64,000 bases of DNA from Carya illinoinensis. Taxonomy: Eukaryota; Streptophyta; Magnoliopsida; Fagales; Juglandaceae. The stretch spans positions 23,881,001 to 23,945,000 of the forward strand of contig NC_056755.1 of NCBI RefSeq assembly GCF_018687715.1, written 5' to 3'. The notes under the pieces were generated by a model. The model saw only the letters and a program-made list of their open reading frames with translations, did no database searches and was not told the DNA's origin. The position numbers were made by a program, and so were the translations under genes. This document shows positions 59,572 through 64,000 of the stretch, piece by piece (position 1 is the first letter of the stretch; each line of letters starts with the position of its first letter).

Positions 59572-60279
59572 TAGGTCTGTAAATGAACCAGTCTGTTTAA
59601 TAGCCTACTCGGTACTCACTCGGTTAAACTCAAATCGAACTTGACTCCTGAAAAAAAAAAAAACTTACTCGTGAAAGTAGATATCCGCTCGATTTGTAAA
59701 TGACACATACCTGACAAAACTTGACTCGACTCGGCTAAGACTTGTTTAGGCTCGCACGTTTATGCTCGAGTCGACTTGTTAGCTCGACTCGATTAAAACT
59801 CATTCATATATTGATAAATATATACATACACCTATGCATGTATATATGTATTAGCTAATAATATAAATTTACTACTTTTATAATTAAATATAAAATATGT
59901 ATTCTAATTACTTATGTCTATACGGTGAATATACTTCATAGGTATATTTTATAATTTGTATAATAATTAGTCTATAAAATTTTATAATTTCATAGAGGTT
60001 CTACTTGTTAGTTGTATAAATTTGATATTAGTTTTTTTATTTAATTTATTAATTATTAAATCTTATTCCAAAAACAAATTCAAGTTCGAGCTCAACTCGA
60101 CTCGAACTCGTTTGTGGGACGAGCTCGAGCTCGAACTCGAGTTGAGATTTTAACTTATCGAGTCAAGTTTGAGCAAAGATTTAAAAAAAAATTTGAGCTC
60201 GAGCTGAAGTATTTTGAAATACTTGAGCTCGAGCTCAGCATGCCAAAAAACGGCTCGGCTCGGCTCGATTACAGCCCTA
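59572..60279. mobile_element. non-autonomous hAT-type DNA transposon
   Basis: 708 bp with inverted ends TAGGTCTGTAAATGA and TAGGGCTGTAATCGA (right end read in reverse), flanked by a perfect 8-bp duplication GCTGTAAG (59564-59571 and 60280-60287). An 8-bp duplication and these ends are hAT features. No transposase is encoded. The interior is dense in CTCGAG/GAGCTCGAGC palindromes (59690-59790 and 60085-60270). Confidence 0.85.
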
Positions 60280-60368
60280 GCTGTAAGCTCCACATCACTT
60301 CTATGGTGTCTAGTTAACCTCCTCCAATTTGCCAATGTCTGCTCCATGCTCTGATCCTAATACATCGC

Positions 60369-60391
60369 CTACCATTCAAGGGGAATGGTAG
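60369..60391 (-). other. conserved LTR hairpin (LTR-D-type)
   Basis: CTACCATTC, loop AAGGG, GAATGGTAG: a perfect 9-bp stem with a loop sequence different from the copy at 47062. Confidence 0.65.
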
Positions 60392-61504
60392 TTGGGACTA
60401 TTACGGTGATATTTAATTATAAATTTCAGCAATTTAACAATAAACTTCCATACAGGTTAATGATGCATATATGGCAGTAAATGCATAAATGCGCAATCAA
60501 AGTTAATAATAAGTGACCGGTGCAAAACTGCAAGTGCACAGTATCGTAGTTTTATAGTAAAGTGATAAGTAGAGTATCGTCCTCAGGGATTGGTACCTTA
60601 CTCTTGCCAAATACCAAAATTATACTAATCTCAATTTTATCTAGAGGAATCACTAAGGTTTTTCTGTAGTTGCAAATTAAACTAAGATCAACTCAAAGGG
60701 AAATATGCAAGAGAAACAAAACTGACGTTCGAAGATCAACTTAATGGGGAAGAAAACTTCTAGGAAATCGATTTCGCCTAATTCTTCACTATGCTTTTCT
60801 CATCCAGCTAACTTAATTTAATTCTCTTTTATCTATTAGCAAATCTCTAAATCATCCAAAAGTCTCTTTCGATAGTCAATTGGAAATGACTCTTGTTTAT
60901 CAGTTCACACAAGAATATGCAAATTTAATAAAGTAAGAAAGCAATAAAACCAATGATTTAATTACTACATAGGTTCATACAAGTCTTTCGATCTCTATAC
61001 TTACCTATGCTGAAATATTCAAGATCTACCCTGTGATTCCCTCTTTCGATAGCAAATCACAAGATTAAAAATCATCTAATCAATGGCCAGTTAATTAGAA
61101 GCAATAAACACAGAATAAATCAGATAAACAAAGAGAGAATTGCATTAAATTAGCGTAGACAATCAAGCATAGTTCGGAAATAGGTTACATCGTTTTCCTA
61201 GAATAAAAAAAATTTAGCTCATGCTAGAAATGGAATTCAACATAAACGAATTCACCATAATTTTTCTGAGAAGATTGGAAGAAAATAAACACTGAAAAAT
61301 CCTCCTTGCAGCCGCAACTCGTCTTCAAAAGTTCAAGGGAACGATTCAACGCTTTTCTCCTGTTCGTGCTCGTGTATGATTCCAATGTACGTGCAATAAT
61401 TGGAATTCCCTCTCCAAAACAGATGATTTGAATCCCTCTAACTATGTTTTTCTGTCCCAAAAAGTGTTCTCCAGTCAAAAGTCGCTGGCCTAGAGTGAAA
61501 AATT

Positions 61505-61514
61505 CCTTTTATAT
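61505..61514 (-). promoter_or_regulatory. TATA box of the second Athila LTR
   Basis: Minus-strand ATATAAAAGG, about 310 bases into the LTR and about 45 bases after the palindromic repeat array. This places that array in the U3 promoter. Confidence 0.7.
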
Positions 61515-61555
61515 GGTGTGACGGCGGAAAGCCTTAAATCTGTCAAAATACGATG

Positions 61556-61785
61556 TTCGCTCGAGCGGGGCGTCGAGCGTTCGACTCTGCCTGATTTCGC
61601 TCGAGCATCCTATCGAGCGCACGTCGAGCGTTCGACTCTACCTGATTTCGCTCGAGCGGCCAATGTCTCTGCTCGAGCGATCTTTGTTTTTCAGTAACCC
61701 GCTCGAGCTCCCTGTCGAGCGGCAGTCAAGCGTTTGAATCTGCCTGAATTCGCTCGAGCGACCAAAAGCCTCCGCTCGAGCGAAC
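61556..61785 (-). repeat. 51-52 bp tandem repeats built on CGCTCGAGCG palindromes
   Basis: About four diverged units containing 'gtcgagcgttcgactctgcc' and 'tgatttcgctcgagc'. The unit starts at 61572 and 61623 and again at 61727, two unit lengths on. Seven GCTCGAG cores and several TCGAGCG half-sites are present, CpG-rich in an AT-rich region and directly upstream of the TATA box. Confidence 0.85.
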
Positions 61786-61822
61786 TTGTAAAATCTGTAA
61801 TATGAAATTTTGCAAGTCATCA

Positions 61823-61837
61823 AATACCCCCAAACTT
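61823..61837 (-). other. polypurine tract of the second Athila element
   Basis: Minus-strand AAGTTTGGGGGTATT abuts the LTR start TGATGACTT. It is identical in its core to the tract at 8295-8309. Confidence 0.8.
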
Positions 61838-63463
61838 ACAACTTTGTTTGTCCTCAAACAAAAAGAAAAGCAAATGATAGTTTAGGCAATATCGACTCGA
61901 CCCGAAAGAGAAGTATCATCACTCACTAAACTTTTATGAATTTAGATTTCATCTCTAGTATCTTATTCTTTTAACATCAAAGATAGCAGGAAAATCAATA
62001 AAAAATTTTGCAATTTGTCAAGCAAGAGTTAGGCGTTTACTTCAACCTAAAGCTAAGACCTTGAGTGTGTGTGTGATATAGTCAATTTAACCTCAAACCA
62101 CCTACAAACTCAGATAAAAGTAAAACAACCAAAATCAGAAGAATTCTCTTAAAACTTAACCCCATAAGTCCAATTTTCAAAAATCCTCTCCACTAATGTA
62201 GTCAATACCAAAATCAGAAATCAAAAGGTCTTTAATAAGGTTGTAATAATAGGCCACAGGGTGAGGGTTAAGAAAGAACTGGATATGGAAAATCAAAGCA
62301 AACTGGGAAAATACTTAGTGAACAGAACATTAAAAGAGAAACTCACATGATTCAAATCATAGCTCTTTCTTGGCAATATGCTCATATTTGTGGCATTATT
62401 ATTGCTGTAATCACTGATGTAATACCAACAATTCCCTTAACAAAATCTGAGGTAATTCACACTCCGCTTAGCGACTTCTTTTTCTTTTTCTTTCTCTTTT
62501 CTTCTTCTTCTTCTTCTTCTTCTTCTTCTTCTTTTTTCAGTCACTTCCTTTCTTCTTCTTTTTCTTCTTCTTCTTTCATCAAACAAAGCAAACATAATAC
62601 GGTTCATCATGAAACCAATTTTCTCTTTTAAATATAACTCTCCACCAAAGTATTTTCTCAAACTATCAAAGGTAGATTCATTGTTTTTCAGGCTTAGAGC
62701 TGGCATGGTTTATGTAGTTCAAAGAATAAATAAAGGCTTATGAAGGCTCAAGGGGGTTGACTATGGAAACACACCATGTAATGATGGCATGACATTTAGG
62801 ACAGCTGGGAAAACTTTTTGGTTATGCCAAAGAAATGCCTAGATCATTTCTCTAATATTTGGTCTCAACTAGGATTTCGCCTTAAGGACCCATCAACAGA
62901 TTCTAGAGCAAAGCAAAATCGAACCTCCCTCTTTCAATTAATTCAACTTCTTCTCTTCATAAGCAAAATAGAATAAGAGAAAAACGACTATGTGTTCAAT
63001 TGTGCTCAAGGTCAAAGATTTAACCAAAGTACCCACAAAACTTCACTTGACATAAAAGAAATTTTTGAAAATTTTTCTCAAAACCATCTTCAATCACAAA
63101 TTTCAGAGTCATAGAGAATTCAATCTTACTCCAATGCATGCTTGGTAAGAGAATCAAACAACCCATCAACAACCCAAGACTTAGAAAACAAGAGGATCAA
63201 ATGATTATATGAGTTTACACCCCCAAACTTAAACTAAACAATGTCCTCATTGTAATGCAAAAGTAAAAAGGATTGAAGAAATAAAGGAACTTCCCTGGTT
63301 TCATGGTGAATCTTCATGCTAAATAAACCTGCATAAAAAACCAATTTATTAAAATTTGAATAAATAAAGATAATAAAATAAAGGAGAGAATGAAAGATAG
63401 ATCTATGGGTTGCCTCCCATAAGCGCTTGTTTTAGAGTCTACAGCCAGACTTTTCAATCATCA
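61838..63463 (-). other. post-pol non-coding region of the second Athila element
   Basis: About 1.6 kb without a gene. It contains a (TTC)n-rich block (62478-62580) and, at 63218-63253, the hairpin ACAATG-TCCT-CATTGT plus CCCCCAAACTTAA. This parallels 9606-9641 in the first element, at a similar distance (about 1.3-1.4 kb) from the LTR. Confidence 0.6.
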
Positions 63464-64000
63464 TCAATTAGGATCTCCAAGAGGAATAAATGCATAGTTC
63501 CTCTCCATTTGCTCTCCATAGTAGTGCTTCAATCTCTGACCATTAACTCTGAAAATATTCCCTGTCTTGTCCTTCAAATCTACTGCTCCAAAAGAGAAAA
63601 CTTCATGAATTGTATAGGGACTTGTCCATCTTGATTTTAACTTTCCTGGGAAGAGTTTGAGTCGTGAATTGAAGAGTAAAACTTGTTGTCCTGGAGCAAA
63701 CTCTCGCCTAAGAATCTGTTTGTTATGCCACTTCTTCGTCCTTTCTTCATAGATCTTTGCATTTTTATATGCATCATTCCGGAACTCTTCCATCTCATTC
63801 AATTGAAGAAGTTGCTTTTCACTTGCTGCCTTCAAATCAAAGTTCAACTTTTTTACAGCCCAATACGCTCTATGCTCTAACTCTACAGGAAGATGACATG
63901 TTTTTCCAAACACTAATCGGTATGGAGACATCCCGATAGGTGTTTTAAAGGCTGTACAGTATGCCCACAAAGCATCATCAAGCTTCTTCGCCCAATCCTT
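63464..64000 (-). CDS. Athila/Tat pol, integrase C-terminus, partial at window edge
   Basis: An uninterrupted frame of 178 codons from the window edge to the stop at 63464. It covers the end of the integrase core ([54 protein letters not shown]) and the integrase C-terminal domain ([44 protein letters not shown]). The motifs match Athila/Tat integrase. No chromodomain follows, as expected for this lineage. The arginine usual in WAYRTAF is cysteine here. The clean frame suggests a younger element than the first Athila copy. Upstream catalytic residues lie outside the window, so intactness of pol is unknown. Confidence 0.88.
   Translation of the reverse strand, partial: KDWAKKLDDALWAYCTAFKTPIGMSPYRLVFGKTCHLPVELEHRAYWAVKKLNFDLKAASEKQLLQLNEMEEFRNDAYKNAKIYEERTKKWHNKQILRREFAPGQQVLLFNSRLKLFPGKLKSRWTSPYTIHEVFSFGAVDLKDKTGNIFRVNGQRLKHYYGEQMERNYAFIPLGDPN

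Larger units (their letters stand above)
59211..60513 (-). mobile_element. LTR-D-type LTR, minus sense, interrupted
   Basis: The plus strand begins TATGACGCCCCCAG (decayed TGTGACGCCCC) right after the gag zinc knuckle. It continues with 'gggacatacaacacaatgtt' and the conserved hairpin at 60369. A hAT element is inserted at 59572-60279 and an Athila element cuts it at 60514. The rest lies beyond the window. Confidence 0.7.
60514..61822 (-). repeat. 3' LTR of the second Athila/Tat element
   Basis: 1309 bp, minus sense TGATGACTTGCA...TTTGCACCGGTCA. The end holds 'gtgcacttgcagttttgcac' and 'tgaggacgatac', phrases common near the R-U5 end of Tat-lineage LTRs. The left limit could instead be 60521. 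Confidence 0.8.
60514..64000 (-). mobile_element. second Athila/Tat element, 3' part
   Basis: In minus sense: integrase C-terminus (64000-63464), a 1.6-kb post-pol region, polypurine tract, and 3' LTR (61822-60514). It runs off the window to the right, so gag, RT and the 5' LTR are not seen. It is inserted in the LTR at 59211-60513; the expected 5-bp duplication would be ATAAG (60509-60513). Confidence 0.88.

Overview
This is nuclear DNA of a dicot plant, most likely a woody species. The evidence is AT-rich sequence, a pectinesterase gene with plant GT-AG introns, and Ty3/gypsy (chromovirus and Athila/Tat lineages), Copia, LINE, hAT and MITE elements of plant type. Short AT-rich repeats ending in runs of 'gatgagatgaga' remind me of Fagales (walnut or pecan relatives), but that is a weak guess. 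The only gene I believe is host and intact is a 518-residue pectinesterase with an inhibitor-like pro-region, in three exons on the minus strand (52926-54949). Nearly everything else is retrotransposon.

Layout. 1-21649: the 3' part of a decayed chromovirus (RNase H, integrase pieces, chromodomain, then a broken frame of unknown function) and its 3' LTR ('LTR-A'). That LTR has been split by a MITE-like insert, a 5'-truncated LINE (4584-6649) and a short LINE-derived element (6709-20118). The latter holds a 12.4-kb Athila-type element (6936-19360), which in turn holds a solo LTR (11870-14026) and another LTR-like block. 21650-25801: a minus-strand gypsy gag remnant, primer-binding site and LTR. 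25807-39128: a second LTR-A copy, a solo LTR with target duplication GTCAT. It is split by a solo 'LTR-B' (26115-28261), an internally deleted but structurally complete LTR-B element (28558-33423), an Athila-like remnant and an inverted pair of short LTR-like arms (37036-37809). 39134-48495: several 3-4 kb LTRs (E, D), including a clean solo LTR (44470-47493). 48496-52925: unresolved sequence and two Copia-like remnants. 52926-55070: the pectinesterase gene and promoter. 55400-58100: AT-rich MITE-like repeats upstream of it. 58440-60513: gag remnant and LTR carrying a hAT element. 60514-64000: 3' part of a second Athila/Tat element with an open integrase C-terminus, running off the window.

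How the parts relate. Insertion order can be read from matched target-site duplications (AGTGA, GAGAC, GAAGG, GTCAT, AAGGT, CCATG, GCTGTAAG, and 19- and 21-bp LINE duplications). No CRISPR array, operon or defence system is present. The unusual signals lie in the retroelements. These are a conserved pair of mutually exclusive hairpins near the 3' end of several unrelated-looking LTRs, a hairpin plus second polypurine-like motif after pol in both Athila elements, palindromic 51-52 bp enhancer-like repeats before a TATA box, a deletion through a 7-bp match between primer-binding site and integrase, and a near-palindromic LTR pair. Boundaries were found by eye. Family names rest on recognised protein motifs, not on a database search.
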